From assembly GCF_027492855.1 (NCBI RefSeq), contig NZ_JAPUDY010000008.1, positions 248,001-312,000 of the forward strand: a stretch of DNA of 64,000 nt, in the 5' to 3' direction. How positions within the stretch are numbered: the first letter of the stretch is position 1; each line of letters opens with the position of its first letter. The notes below the pieces were generated by a model, which saw nothing but the letters and a program-made list of their open reading frames with translations, was not told where the DNA came from and did no database searches. The position numbers and the translations under genes are program-made. This document shows positions 1 to 8,854 of this stretch, piece after piece. Origin of the DNA: Acidovorax sp. (GTDB lineage Bacteria > Pseudomonadota > Gammaproteobacteria > Burkholderiales > Burkholderiaceae_C).

Positions 1-30
1 AAGGTCTTTTATAAGAAAATAACCCATCAC

Positions 31-47
31 CTTCTCGAAACGAGAAG
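31..47. promoter_or_regulatory. Inverted repeat upstream of the LysR gene
   Basis: CTTCTCG and CGAGAAG form a perfect 7-bp inverted repeat around AAA, 19 bases before the LysR start codon. A dyad here could be the regulator's own operator, but this is inference from position only. The rest of bases 1-66 shows nothing else I can name. Confidence 0.35.
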
Positions 48-66
48 TGGCAGAACACAAAAACCC

Positions 67-1056
67 ATGAAAAGCTCCGAGCGCAGTTTTGCGCGCCGAA
101 TCGACCTCACCTCGCTGCAACTGTTTGTGGCGGTGTGCGAGCTCGGCAGCATCGGCCGCGCGGCCGAGCGCGAGTTCATTGCCGCATCGGCCGTCAGCAA
201 GCGCCTGTCGGATCTGGAAACCGCTGTAGATACCGCCCTGCTCTACCGCCACAGCCGGGGCGTGACCCTCACACCCGCGGGCGAGAGCCTGCTGCACCAT
301 GCGCGCACGGTGCTGTTTGGCCTCGAACGCATGCAGGGTGAGCTCAGCGAATACGCCGACGGCGTGCGCGGCCATGTGCGCATGCACGCCAACATCTCGG
401 CCATCTTCCAGTTTTTGCCCGAAGACCTGGGCGCGTTTGCACGCGAGCACAGCCAGATCAAGATCGACCTGCAAGAGCACCTCTCCAGCGACGTGCTGAA
501 CGCAGTGCAGGAGGGCGCCGCCGACCTGGGCATTTGCAACATCGGCACAGTCAACACAGGCGGCAGCCCCGGCTTGCAAAGCCGCCCGTACCGCTCAGAC
601 CGTTTGGTGCTTGTTGTGCCGCTAGCGCACGCCCTGTCAGCGCAAGCAGCTATCAATTTTGATGAAGTTCTCGACTGGGACATTGTGGGCCTGCATGCCA
701 ACAGCAGCATCAGCCTGGCCATGCGCGCAGCCGCAGCGGCCGCCGGGCGCCCGCTGCGCCAGCGTATCCAGGTCACGGGGCTCGATGCCATGTGCCGCAT
801 GATCGACAACGGCCTGGGCGTGGGCCTGCTGCCCGACCGCGCTTTTGCCCTGATGCGCGGCGTGGGCAACCTGCAGGCCATCCCGCTGACCGACGCCTGG
901 GCCCACCGCGAACTGCGGGTGGTGGCCCGCGACTTTGACGCCCTGCCGGTCACCGCGCGCCTGCTGGTCGAGCACCTGGCACCCCGCAACGCACAAGAGG
1001 CCGCGCCTGCCGCGCCCGCCGCGACCCCCGACACTAAAATCCAATCACCCACCTGA
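67..1056 (+). CDS. LysR family transcriptional regulator
   Basis: A 329-residue LysR-type regulator. Residues about 14-72 form the winged helix-turn-helix (LQLFVAVCELGSIGRAAERE followed by SAVSKRLSDLE), and residues about 95-310 match the periplasmic-binding-like effector domain. The tail is Ala/Pro-rich low complexity. It ends 21 bases before leuC on the same strand, so it may be co-transcribed with the leucine genes or control a gene left of the window. The effector is unknown. Codons 185-200 coincide with a copy of the family A repeat described separately. The family is certain and the target is not. Confidence 0.9.
   Translation: MKSSERSFARRIDLTSLQLFVAVCELGSIGRAAEREFIAASAVSKRLSDLETAVDTALLYRHSRGVTLTPAGESLLHHARTVLFGLERMQGELSEYADGVRGHVRMHANISAIFQFLPEDLGAFAREHSQIKIDLQEHLSSDVLNAVQEGAADLGICNIGTVNTGGSPGLQSRPYRSDRLVLVVPLAHALSAQAAINFDEVLDWDIVGLHANSSISLAMRAAAAAAGRPLRQRIQVTGLDAMCRMIDNGLGVGLLPDRAFALMRGVGNLQAIPLTDAWAHRELRVVARDFDALPVTARLLVEHLAPRNAQEAAPAAPAATPDTKIQSPT
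621..666 (-). repeat. Family A inverted repeat, in-frame copy inside the LysR gene
   Basis: Read on the minus strand this shows ATTGATAGCTGCTTGCGC followed by a degenerate right half ending GCGCTAGC. It is the same architecture as the intergenic copies elsewhere in the window. It lies wholly within the LysR reading frame without breaking it. Confidence 0.5.
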
Positions 1057-1077
1057 AAGCAGAAAGAAAGCCACGCC

Positions 1078-2499
1078 ATGGGACGCACCCTGTACGACAA
1101 GATCTGGGACGAGCATGTCGTCCACACCGAAGAGGACGGCACCTCCATCCTTTACATCGACCGCCACCTGGTGCACGAAGTCACCAGCCCGCAGGCGTTC
1201 GAGGGCCTGCGCGAGGCGGGCCGCAAGGTCTGGCGCATGAGCTCCATCGTGGGTACCGCCGACCACAACACGCCCACCACGGGCTGGGAAAACGGCTACG
1301 ACGGCATCACCGATCCGATCAGCAAAGAGCAGATCACCACGCTGAACGACAACATGGCGACAATCTCGCCCGCCGCGTTCTTCCCCTTCATGCACAAGCG
1401 CCAAGGCATCGTGCACGTGATCGGCCCTGAAAACGGCGCCACCTTGCCCGGCATGACGGTGGTGTGCGGCGACAGCCACACCAGCACCCACGGCGCTTTC
1501 GGCGCGCTGGCCCACGGCATCGGCACCTCCGAGGTCGAGCACGTGATGGCCACGCAGACCCTGCTGGCCAAGAAGGCCAAGAACATGCTGGTGCAGGTGG
1601 ACGGCACTCTGGCCAAAGGCGTGACACCCAAGGACGTGGTGCTGGCCATCATCGGCAAAATTGGCACGGCGGGCGGCACGGGCTACACCATCGAGTTCGC
1701 GGGCTCCGTCTTCCGCGCCATGAGCATGGAAGGCCGCATGACCGTGTGCAACATGGCCATCGAAGGCGGCGCACGCGCAGGCCTGGTGGCGGTGGACGAC
1801 AAAACCATCGAATACGTCAAGGGCCGCCCCCTGTCGCCCACCGGGGTGGAATGGGACCAGGCCGTGGCGTACTGGAAAACGCTGCATTCCGATGCCGATG
1901 CGAAGTTCGACACCGTGGTCAAGCTCGACGCTGCCGATATCCTGCCGCAGGTCACCTGGGGCACCTCGCCCGAGATGGTGCTGGGCGTGGACGCCCGCGT
2001 GCCCGACCCCGACAAGGAAAAAGACGCCAACAAACGCGGCGCCATCGAGCGCGCACTCACTTACATGGGCCTGCAACCGGGCAAGCCCATCAACGACATC
2101 ACCATCGACAAGGTGTTCATCGGCTCGTGCACCAACAGCCGCATCGAAGACATGCGCGAAGCCGCCGCCGTGGTGAAGAACCTGGGTCGCAAGGTGGCCA
2201 GCAACGTGAAGCTGGCCATGGTGGTGCCCGGCTCGGGCCTGGTCAAGGAACAGGCCGAGCGCGAGGGCCTGGACCAGATCTTCAAGGCCGCAGGCTTTGA
2301 ATGGCGCGAACCAGGCTGTAGCATGTGCCTGGCCATGAACGCTGACCGCCTGGAGCCTGGCGAGCGCTGCGCCAGCACCAGCAACCGCAACTTCGAAGGC
2401 CGCCAGGGCGCCGGTGGCCGCACCCATCTCGTCAGCCCCGCCATGGCCGCCGCCGCCGCCGTGCACGGCCATTTCGTCGACATCCGCCAATTCGCCTGA
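1078..2499 (+). CDS. leuC: 3-isopropylmalate dehydratase large subunit
   Basis: LeuC (473 aa) isomerises 2-isopropylmalate to 3-isopropylmalate in leucine biosynthesis, acting with LeuD in the cytoplasm. The aconitase-type signatures are present: [12 protein letters not shown] near residue 132, Cys351 in IGSCTNS, and Cys414 and Cys417 in PGCSMC. These three cysteines are the expected ligands of the [4Fe-4S] cluster. The length matches the family. LeuD follows after a small lipoprotein gene, then leuB, as in other Burkholderiales. Confidence 0.98.
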   Translation: MGRTLYDKIWDEHVVHTEEDGTSILYIDRHLVHEVTSPQAFEGLREAGRKVWRMSSIVGTADHNTPTTGWENGYDGITDPISKEQITTLNDNMATISPAAFFPFMHKRQGIVHVIGPENGATLPGMTVVCGDSHTSTHGAFGALAHGIGTSEVEHVMATQTLLAKKAKNMLVQVDGTLAKGVTPKDVVLAIIGKIGTAGGTGYTIEFAGSVFRAMSMEGRMTVCNMAIEGGARAGLVAVDDKTIEYVKGRPLSPTGVEWDQAVAYWKTLHSDADAKFDTVVKLDAADILPQVTWGTSPEMVLGVDARVPDPDKEKDANKRGAIERALTYMGLQPGKPINDITIDKVFIGSCTNSRIEDMREAAAVVKNLGRKVASNVKLAMVVPGSGLVKEQAEREGLDQIFKAAGFEWREPGCSMCLAMNADRLEPGERCASTSNRNFEGRQGAGGRTHLVSPAMAAAAAVHGHFVDIRQFA

Positions 2500-2510
2500 A
2501 GGAGCCCGCC

Positions 2511-2642
2511 ATGAAGAAAATTGCCGCAACCCTCATCGCACTGTCCGCCGCCCTGCTGCTGGCCGGATGCAACACCGTCAAGGGCGTGGGCCAGGACGTC
2601 CAACGGGCCGGGGGCGCGCTTGAGCGCGCCGCCAACAAGTAA
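2511..2642 (+). CDS. Entericidin EcnA/B-like small lipoprotein
   Basis: A 43-residue ORF starts [20 protein letters not shown], a signal peptide with lipobox LAGC, so Cys20 would be lipidated. The mature part continues [20 protein letters not shown], typical of entericidin-family lipoproteins. A GGAG ribosome site lies 7 bases before the ATG. It begins 11 bases after leuC and ends 16 bases before leuD, so it must be transcribed with the leucine genes. Its role is not established. Entericidins in enterobacteria are small membrane lipoproteins linked to stress-induced lysis, and extending that here is inference. Confidence 0.85.
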   Translation: MKKIAATLIALSAALLLAGCNTVKGVGQDVQRAGGALERAANK

Positions 2643-2658
2643 GACAGACAAGGCAGCC

Positions 2659-3309
2659 ATGCAGAAATTCACCGTGCACAAGGGCCTGGTGGCCCCGATG
2701 GACCGCGAGAACGTCGATACCGACGCCATCATCCCCAAGCAGTTTCTCAAGTCGATCAAGAAGACCGGCTTTGGCGTGAACCTGTTCGACGAATGGCGCT
2801 ACCTGGACCACGGCGAGCCCGGCCAAGACCCCGCCAGCCGCAAGCCCAACCCCGACTTCGTGCTGAACCAGCCGCGCTACGCAGGCGCCTCCGTGCTGCT
2901 GGCGCGCAAGAACTTCGGCTGCGGCTCCAGCCGCGAACACGCCCCCTGGGCGCTCGACCAATACGGCTTTCGCGCCGTGATCGCACCGAGCTTTGCCGAC
3001 ATCTTCTTCAACAACTGCTTCAAGAACGGCCTCTTGCCCATCGTGCTGCCCGAGACCACCGTGGCCCAGTTGTTCGACGAAGTGGCGGCCTTCCCCGGCT
3101 ACCAACTCACCATTGACCTCGAACGCCAAGTCATCGTGCGCCCCCAGGGCGAAGAGATCCCGTTCGACGTGATCGCCTTTCGCAAATACTGCCTGCTCAA
3201 CGGCTTTGACGACATCGGCCTGACCCTGCGCCAGTCCGACAAGATCAAAGCCTTCGAGGCCCAGCGCCTGGCCACCAAGCCCTGGCTCGCACACACCATG
3301 GTGTCCTGA
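2659..3309 (+). CDS. leuD: 3-isopropylmalate dehydratase small subunit
   Basis: LeuD (216 aa) is the swivel-domain partner of LeuC. It opens [20 protein letters not shown] and has the conserved [15 protein letters not shown] loop near residue 85 that binds the substrate carboxylates. I chose the ATG at 2659 because family members begin at this point. A longer in-frame extension would overlap the entericidin gene. It lies between the lipoprotein gene and leuB. Confidence 0.97.
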   Translation: MQKFTVHKGLVAPMDRENVDTDAIIPKQFLKSIKKTGFGVNLFDEWRYLDHGEPGQDPASRKPNPDFVLNQPRYAGASVLLARKNFGCGSSREHAPWALDQYGFRAVIAPSFADIFFNNCFKNGLLPIVLPETTVAQLFDEVAAFPGYQLTIDLERQVIVRPQGEEIPFDVIAFRKYCLLNGFDDIGLTLRQSDKIKAFEAQRLATKPWLAHTMVS

Positions 3310-3319
3310 AATATTAGTC

Positions 3320-3369
3320 AAATTGGCACCTGGCGCTTGATGAATAAGCGCTAAAAGCTATCAAATTAA
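3320..3369 (-). repeat. Family A inverted repeat between leuD and leuB
   Basis: GGCGCTT and AAGCGCT pair as a stem-loop and are followed by AGCTATCAAATT. It is an intergenic copy in reverse orientation that ends about 10 bases before the leuB start, so it would lie in the leader of the leuB message. Confidence 0.7.
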
Positions 3370-3378
3370 GAGCAATCA

Positions 3379-4449
3379 ATGAAAATCGCAGTTCTGCCGG
3401 GTGACGGCATTGGCACCGAAATCGTCTCCGAAGCCGTGAAGGTTCTGGAAGCGCTGGAGCTCCCGTTCGAGATGGAATCCGCCCTGGTCGGCGGCGTGGC
3501 GTATGACGCCCATGGCCACCCGCTGCCCGAGTCCACGCTCAAGCTCGCCAAGGAAGCCAACGCCATCCTGTTTGGCGCCGTGGGCGACTGGAAGTACGAC
3601 ACACTCGACCGCCCCCTGCGCCCCGAGCAAGCCATCCTGGGCCTGCGCAAGAACCTGGGCCTGTTCGCCAACTTCCGCCCCGCCATCTGCTACGAGCAAT
3701 TGGTGGGCGCATCCAGCCTCAAGCCCGAGCTGATCGCGGGCCTCGACATCCTCATCATCCGCGAGCTGACCGGCGACATCTACTTCGGCCAGCCGCGCGG
3801 CCGCCGCACGGCGGTGGACGGCCACTTCCCCGGTGCCGAAGAAGCCTTCGACACCATGCGCTACAGCCGCCCCGAGATTGAGCGCATCGCCCACGTCGCC
3901 TTCCAGGCCGCACGCAAGCGCAGCAAGAAGGTCACCAGCGTGGACAAGGCCAACGTGCTCGAAACCTTCCAGTTCTGGAAGGACGTGGTCACCGACGTGC
4001 ACAAGGAATATCCCGACGTCGAGCTGCAGCACATGTACGTGGACAACGCCGCCATGCAACTGGTGAAGGCGCCCAAGGCGTTCGACGTGGTCGTCACGGG
4101 CAACATGTTCGGCGACATCCTCTCGGACGAAGCCTCCATGCTCACCGGCTCCATCGGCATGCTGCCCTCGGCTAGCTTGAACAGCAGCAACCAGGGCCTG
4201 TACGAACCCAGCCACGGCAGCGCCCCCGACATCGCAGGCAAGGGCGTGGCCAACCCGCTGGCCACCATCTTGAGCGCTGCAATGATGCTGCGCTTCAGCC
4301 TGAACCAGGAAGAAGCCGCCCGCCGCATCGAAGCCGCCGTGCAAAAAGTGCTGGCCCAGGGCCTGCGCACGCCCGACATCTACAGCGAAGGCACAACCAA
4401 GGTGGGCACGGCGCAGATGGGGGATGCGGTGGTGAAGGCACTGGCATAA
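3379..4449 (+). CDS. leuB: 3-isopropylmalate dehydrogenase
   Basis: LeuB (356 aa) oxidises and decarboxylates 3-isopropylmalate to 2-oxoisocaproate using NAD+. It starts [30 protein letters not shown] near residue 130 and the NAD-binding region with [16 protein letters not shown] near residue 275 are family signatures. The length is normal. It is the last gene of the leucine run and is followed by a strong terminator. leuA is not in this cluster. Confidence 0.98.
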   Translation: MKIAVLPGDGIGTEIVSEAVKVLEALELPFEMESALVGGVAYDAHGHPLPESTLKLAKEANAILFGAVGDWKYDTLDRPLRPEQAILGLRKNLGLFANFRPAICYEQLVGASSLKPELIAGLDILIIRELTGDIYFGQPRGRRTAVDGHFPGAEEAFDTMRYSRPEIERIAHVAFQAARKRSKKVTSVDKANVLETFQFWKDVVTDVHKEYPDVELQHMYVDNAAMQLVKAPKAFDVVVTGNMFGDILSDEASMLTGSIGMLPSASLNSSNQGLYEPSHGSAPDIAGKGVANPLATILSAAMMLRFSLNQEEAARRIEAAVQKVLAQGLRTPDIYSEGTTKVGTAQMGDAVVKALA

Positions 4450-4492
4450 CCTAACGTCATTCGGCGGTGCCCCCAACCGGGCATTGCCGCAG

Positions 4493-4525
4493 ACAAGGGC
4501 GGCCCCGTGCCGCCCTTGTGCTTTT
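4493..4525 (+). terminator. Rho-independent terminator after leuB
   Basis: ACAAGGGCGGC and GCCGCCCTTGT form an 11-bp perfect stem with a 5-base loop, followed by GCTTTT. It closes the leucine operon. Confidence 0.8.
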
Positions 4526-4571
4526 CTGGCACCCGCCGCCATTTGGCCTGCGCGCGCCGGGCCGCATCCGC

Positions 4572-4577
4572 TACAAT
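4572..4577 (+). promoter_or_regulatory. Possible -10 element for the asd leader transcript
   Basis: TACAAT is a good -10 hexamer, 8 bases before the ATG of the leader peptide. No -35 at normal spacing is convincing. If it is used, transcription would start about two bases before the ATG, making the leader peptide mRNA almost leaderless. Confidence 0.35.
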
Positions 4578-4585
4578 CTTGCGCT

Positions 4586-4687
4586 ATGTTTGCCGCCCGC
4601 CCGTTCGCCCTGAACATCACACCCGCCGCCATGGCCGGTGTGGCTGCGCGCGCAATCACCACCAAAACCACGACCATTAAGGGCTGA
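4586..4687 (+). CDS. Threonine/isoleucine-rich leader peptide upstream of asd
   Basis: A 33-codon ORF ends AITTKTTTIKG and stop. Five of its last ten codons are Thr and two are Ile, an abrupt run in an otherwise Ala-rich peptide. It stops 92 bases before asd, whose product feeds Thr, Met, Lys and Ile synthesis. Clusters of end-product codons before mutually exclusive hairpins are the hallmark of ribosome-mediated attenuation, as in the thr and ilv operons of enterobacteria. An internal ATG at 4631 could be the true start. Neither ATG has a visible ribosome site. Confidence 0.5.
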   Translation: MFAARPFALNITPAAMAGVAARAITTKTTTIKG

Positions 4688-4691
4688 TCCA

Positions 4692-4765
4692 GCTCCGGAA
4701 TCGTCGTGCGCCCTCCCTGGCCAGACGAGCCGGGGCAAACAGTCTGGTCTAGCACTGTTTTATTT
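4692..4765 (+). promoter_or_regulatory. Candidate transcription attenuator of asd
   Basis: Three competing hairpins lie between the leader stop and asd. (A) GCTCCGG 4692-4698 pairs with CCGGGGC 4730-4736, extended by TCGTC 4701-4705 with GACGA 4724-4728. (B) GGCCAGAC 4719-4726 pairs with GTCTGGTC 4742-4749. (C) AAACAGT 4737-4743 pairs with ACTGTTT 4754-4760, followed by TATTT. A and B share bases, and so do B and C. Hairpin C next to a T-rich stretch could be the terminator, though its stem is short and AT-rich. Confidence 0.4.
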
Positions 4766-4779
4766 GAAAGGGCGTTGAA

Positions 4780-5940
4780 ATGAGCAACAAGTTGGTAGGT
4801 TTGGTCGGCTGGCGCGGCATGGTCGGCTCGGTGTTGATGGACCGCATGGTCGAAGAAAAAGACTTCGACCTGATCGAGCCATTGTTCTTCTCCACATCCA
4901 ACGCGGGCGGCAAGGCCCCTGCGCAGGCCAAGAACGAAACCACCCTGCAAGACGCCTTCAACATCGACGCCCTGAAGCGCTGCGAAATCATCATCACCGC
5001 CCAGGGCGGCGACTACACCAACGAGGTGTACCCCAAGCTGCGCGCCGCAGGCTGGAACGGCCACTGGATCGACGCCGCATCCTCCCTGCGCATGGAAAAG
5101 AATGCCGTCATCGTGCTCGACCCGGTCAACATGCCGGTCATCAAGAACGCCCTGGCCCACGGCGGCAAGGACTGGATCGGCGGCAACTGCACCGTGAGCT
5201 GCATGCTGATGGGCGTGGGCGCGCTGTACAAGGCAGGCCTGGTCGAATGGATGAGCACCCAGACCTACCAGGCAGCATCGGGTGGCGGCGCCCAACACAT
5301 GCGCGAGCTGCTCACGCAGTACGGCACACTGAACGCCGAAGTGCGATCGCTGCTGGACGACCCCAAGAGCGCCATCCTGGAGATCGACCGCAAGGTTATC
5401 GCCAAGCAGCGCAGCCTGAGCGCCGCTGAAACCATCAACTTCGGCGTGCCGCTGGGCGGCTCGCTCATCCCCTGGATCGACAAGGACCTCGGTATTGGCA
5501 AAAGCCAGGACGAGCCTGGCTGGGGCATGTCCAAGGAAGAGTGGAAGGGCATGGCCGAGACGAACAAGATCCTCGGCATGGGCGAGGGCTTCGACTCCGC
5601 CGCCATTCCCGTCGATGGCTTCTGCGTGCGTGTGGGCGCCATGCGCTGCCACAGCCAGGCGCTGACCTTCAAGCTCAAGAAGGACGTGCCCGTGGCCGAC
5701 ATCGAGGCCATGATTGCTGCCGACAACGCATGGGCCAAGGTCGTGCCCAACACCCGCGAAGCTACCATCAAGGACCTGACGCCCGTGGCCGTGACCGGCA
5801 CCATGACCATCCCCGTGGGCCGCATCCGCAAGCTGGCCATGGGCCCCGAGTACGTTGGCGCCTTCACCATCGGCGACCAACTGCTGTGGGGTGCCGCCGA
5901 GCCCCTGCGCCGCATGCTGCGCATCCTGCTCGACGCCTGA
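4780..5940 (+). CDS. asd: Aspartate-semialdehyde dehydrogenase
   Basis: Asd (386 aa) reduces aspartyl phosphate to aspartate semialdehyde with NADPH, the branch point to lysine/diaminopimelate, threonine, isoleucine and methionine. The N-terminus [20 protein letters not shown] closely matches the enterobacterial enzyme. Cys137 in GGNCTVSC is the acyl-enzyme nucleophile, and [11 protein letters not shown] follows near residue 168. It is a single-gene unit between the leuB and asd terminators. Regulation by the leader region is proposed in the adjacent entries. Confidence 0.98.
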   Translation: MSNKLVGLVGWRGMVGSVLMDRMVEEKDFDLIEPLFFSTSNAGGKAPAQAKNETTLQDAFNIDALKRCEIIITAQGGDYTNEVYPKLRAAGWNGHWIDAASSLRMEKNAVIVLDPVNMPVIKNALAHGGKDWIGGNCTVSCMLMGVGALYKAGLVEWMSTQTYQAASGGGAQHMRELLTQYGTLNAEVRSLLDDPKSAILEIDRKVIAKQRSLSAAETINFGVPLGGSLIPWIDKDLGIGKSQDEPGWGMSKEEWKGMAETNKILGMGEGFDSAAIPVDGFCVRVGAMRCHSQALTFKLKKDVPVADIEAMIAADNAWAKVVPNTREATIKDLTPVAVTGTMTIPVGRIRKLAMGPEYVGAFTIGDQLLWGAAEPLRRMLRILLDA

Positions 5941-5955
5941 TCTGGCACCTTTGAC

Positions 5956-5989
5956 AAGCGCGCGCGGCACCCGCCACGCGCGCTTTTTT
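5956..5989 (+). terminator. Rho-independent terminator after asd
   Basis: AAGCGCGCG and CGCGCGCTT form a 9-bp stem running straight into a six-T tract, 16 bases beyond the asd stop codon. Confidence 0.88.
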
Positions 5990-6099
5990 GCGCCCAGCGT
6001 TCCGTCACACTCGGTTACGGCGCGTTGGCAATTGGCAACAACTTGACGCACCAAATTAGTGCGACAACCTTCCGCCCAAAGCTTCGGCGCCACCTCAGC

Positions 6100-6128
6100 T
6101 TGTCAGTGCAAAACATTGATGCTATGGT
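6100..6128 (+). promoter_or_regulatory. Sigma-70-like promoter before fimV
   Basis: TTGTCA (6100-6105) and TATGGT (6123-6128) are separated by 17 bases and lie 42 bases before the chosen fimV start. Spacing and hexamers are good for a housekeeping promoter. The surrounding bases are more AT-rich than the genes. Confidence 0.5.
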
Positions 6129-6169
6129 GCTTTTTACATATTTTCACGCTCCGGGACGGGGACCAGACC

Positions 6170-8854
6170 ATGACAAAAAAAGCAACGCTCGCCCGAGCCG
6201 CAAAAAATCCTCATCAGTTGTTGGCAAACATGCATCGTTGGAAATTTTCTGTCTTGGCGGCCGCGGCCGTAGCTTGCTCTGGCTTCTACGCCAGCGATGC
6301 ATCTGCTTTGGCACTGGGGCGCATCACCGTGCAGTCTGCCCTGGGTGAACCCTTGCGCGCAGAGATCGACCTGCCCCAGATCACGCCCGCCGAAGCCGAC
6401 ACGCTGCGCGCCACGGCGGCAGCCCCCGAAGTCTTCCGTGCCCAGGGCATGGAATACACGAACACGATGAACAACCTGCGGATCCAGCTGCAGCGTCGGC
6501 CCGATGGCACGGCGGTATTGCGCCTGTCGAGTGACCGCCCCGTGAACGAGCCTTTCCTCGACCTGGTGCTGGACGCCAACTGGGGGTCTGGCCGCATCGT
6601 GCGCAGCTACACCATGCTGTTTGATCCGCCCACGATGCGCCGTCCGGCGCCTGCGGTCACGGCCTCGCCACAGATTTCGCCCGCAGCCCCCGCGCCTGCT
6701 GTGCGCGCACCCGCCGTGCCACGCGCAGCAGAACCCACGGCGGCGGCTGCCCCAGCAGCACCTCGCCCGGCCGCTGCAGCGCCGCGCGCCGCGCCCGCCG
6801 ATGGCGTAACCGTGCATGCCGGTGATACCGCTGGCCGCATTGCCAGCGCATACAAGCCCGCAGGTGTTTCGCTGGACCAGATGCTGGTGGCCATGCTTCG
6901 TGCCAACCCCGAAGCGTTTATCCACGGCAACGTCAACCTTCTCAAGGCAGGCGCCGTCCTGCAAATGCCTGACCAGGCAACCGCCCAGTCCACCACGGCC
7001 CCCGAGGCGCGCCAAATCCTTTCGGCACAGGCACGCGATTTCAACGATTTCCGCCGCAAGCTTGCGGGCGCTGCGCCCACCACCGAAGTCGCCGCCGCGC
7101 AACGTTCAGCGTCTGGCACCGTGCAGGCACAGGTAGAAGACAAGAAACCTGCCACGGCCGCACCCGACAAGCTCACACTGTCCAAGGGCTCCGTGAAGGG
7201 CCAGAAGGCCGCAGAAGAGCAGGTCATCAAGGACAAGCAGGCGAGCGACGCTGCCGCACGGATGGCCGAGCTGTCCAAGAACATCACCGACCTCAACAAG
7301 CTGGGCGCAGCCTCTACCGCAGCTGGCGGCGCTGCCCCTGCAGCCGCAGGCGCGGCCAGTGCCCCGGCTGGCGTGGCCGTGCAAGTGCCTGCTGTTCCCG
7401 CCACACCCACCGCCCCTGAAGCCCCGGCACCCGCACCCGCCGCCAGCGCCCCCGCAGAAGCCTCGGTGCCTGCCGAAGCTGCTGCCTCTGCGCCCGCAGC
7501 AGAAGCGCCCGCACCAGCCCCCGCTGCTGCTGCCAAGCCAGCAGCGCCTGCCCCGGCGCCTGTCGAAGAACCAGGGTTCCTCGAGGGGCTCATGGCCGAC
7601 CCCCTGTTGCCCATTGGCGGCGGTATTCTGATTGCGGGCTTGCTCGGATTTGGCGCATACCGCGTCGTGCAGCGCCGCCGCCAGCATGGCGGTGTGGACA
7701 GCTCCTTCCTCGAAAGCCGCATCCAGCCCGACTCGTTCTTTGGCGCCAGTGGCGGCCAGCGCGTGGACACGGCCAACAGTGATGTGAGCACAGGCTCCTC
7801 CATGGCCTATTCGCCCAGCCAGTTGGACGCAGGTGGCGATGTGGACCCGGTGGCCGAGGCCGATGTGTACCTGGCCTATGGCCGCGACCTGCAAGCTGAA
7901 GAAATCCTGAAAGAAGCCGTGCGCCATAACCCAGGCCGCGTCTCCGTGCATGTGAAGCTCGGCGAAATCTATGCAAAACGCCAGGACCGCAAGGCCCTGG
8001 AGGCTGTTGCAGGAGAAGTCTTCAAGCTGACGCAGGGCGAAGGCCCGGATTGGGCGCGCATTGCCGAGCTGGGCCGTGATCTGGACCCCGAAAACCGTCT
8101 GTACCAGCCCGGTGGCCGCCCCGGCATGGGCGAGGATGAGTCTCCATCGCTGCCCCCAGGCGGTTTCCCCAGCACCTTCACGGGGGCAGGAAACGCCGCT
8201 GCCGCAGCGGCAGCAGCCTTGCCTCCGGACCTTGACCTGGATCTCGACCTGGACCTGCCCGATGATGCCCTGACCGATGCGCCACCCGCTGCGCCTGGTG
8301 GCTTCGCCGCCGCAGCAGCGGCCGCAACCGCCAGTGCTCTCCATTCAGCGCCTGGTGAGGATGAGCCCCCAACGCTGCGCCCTGAACTCGATTTGCCAGA
8401 CCTCCCTGCTGCTGCAGCACCACCGGCGTGGAGTGCCCAGGAAACGGCGCCCACCCCCGTCATGCCCTCCCCACCCACGGCCCAGATCGACTTCCCAAGC
8501 GCGGATGATCTGAGCATGGCACCGTCGGGAATGGCTCCGTTAACGGGTGCCGATGGCAAAGACGCGAGCCCCATGGAATTCGATCTGGGCGACCTGTCGC
8601 TGGACCTGAACACACCGTCCAGGCCCATGGCCGCACCCGCCGCCAAAGCCGCACCCGCTCCAGCCCCCGATTTCGCCGACGATGGCTCGGCGGCCGCGCA
8701 AGACGACCCACTGGCCACCAAGCTGGCGCTGGCCGAAGAGTTCAACGCCATTGGCGACACCGACGGCGCCCGCACGCTGATTGAAGAAGTGGTGGCGGAA
8801 TCCAGCGGCGTGCTCAAGGCCCGTGCCCAGCGCATGCTGGCCGATCTGGGCTGA
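6170..8854 (+). CDS. fimV: FimV-like LysM-containing pilus/motility assembly protein
   Basis: An 894-residue inner-membrane protein of the FimV/HubP family, which organises the cell pole and supports type IV pilus function. A signal sequence around residues 21-50 is followed by the FimV N-terminal domain (GRITVQSALGEPLRAEIDLP), a LysM-like segment near 220-275, a long Ala/Pro-rich linker, a membrane segment near residues 485-505, and an acidic cytoplasmic part with TPR-like repeats. The C-terminal FimV motif (KLALAEEFNAIGDTDGARTL) ends the protein. I chose the ATG at 6170, which follows GGGACGGGGA. The frame extends upstream, but through the likely promoter. The stop overlaps the truA start by one base. 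Confidence 0.92.
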   Translation: MTKKATLARAAKNPHQLLANMHRWKFSVLAAAAVACSGFYASDASALALGRITVQSALGEPLRAEIDLPQITPAEADTLRATAAAPEVFRAQGMEYTNTMNNLRIQLQRRPDGTAVLRLSSDRPVNEPFLDLVLDANWGSGRIVRSYTMLFDPPTMRRPAPAVTASPQISPAAPAPAVRAPAVPRAAEPTAAAAPAAPRPAAAAPRAAPADGVTVHAGDTAGRIASAYKPAGVSLDQMLVAMLRANPEAFIHGNVNLLKAGAVLQMPDQATAQSTTAPEARQILSAQARDFNDFRRKLAGAAPTTEVAAAQRSASGTVQAQVEDKKPATAAPDKLTLSKGSVKGQKAAEEQVIKDKQASDAAARMAELSKNITDLNKLGAASTAAGGAAPAAAGAASAPAGVAVQVPAVPATPTAPEAPAPAPAASAPAEASVPAEAAASAPAAEAPAPAPAAAAKPAAPAPAPVEEPGFLEGLMADPLLPIGGGILIAGLLGFGAYRVVQRRRQHGGVDSSFLESRIQPDSFFGASGGQRVDTANSDVSTGSSMAYSPSQLDAGGDVDPVAEADVYLAYGRDLQAEEILKEAVRHNPGRVSVHVKLGEIYAKRQDRKALEAVAGEVFKLTQGEGPDWARIAELGRDLDPENRLYQPGGRPGMGEDESPSLPPGGFPSTFTGAGNAAAAAAAALPPDLDLDLDLDLPDDALTDAPPAAPGGFAAAAAAATASALHSAPGEDEPPTLRPELDLPDLPAAAAPPAWSAQETAPTPVMPSPPTAQIDFPSADDLSMAPSGMAPLTGADGKDASPMEFDLGDLSLDLNTPSRPMAAPAAKAAPAPAPDFADDGSAAAQDDPLATKLALAEEFNAIGDTDGARTLIEEVVAESSGVLKARAQRMLADLG

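Noticed and set aside
3376..6093. A 905-codon open frame on the minus strand over leuB and asd
   Set aside because: It is a His/Gly/Ala-rich antisense shadow of two certain genes, as expected in high-G+C DNA.
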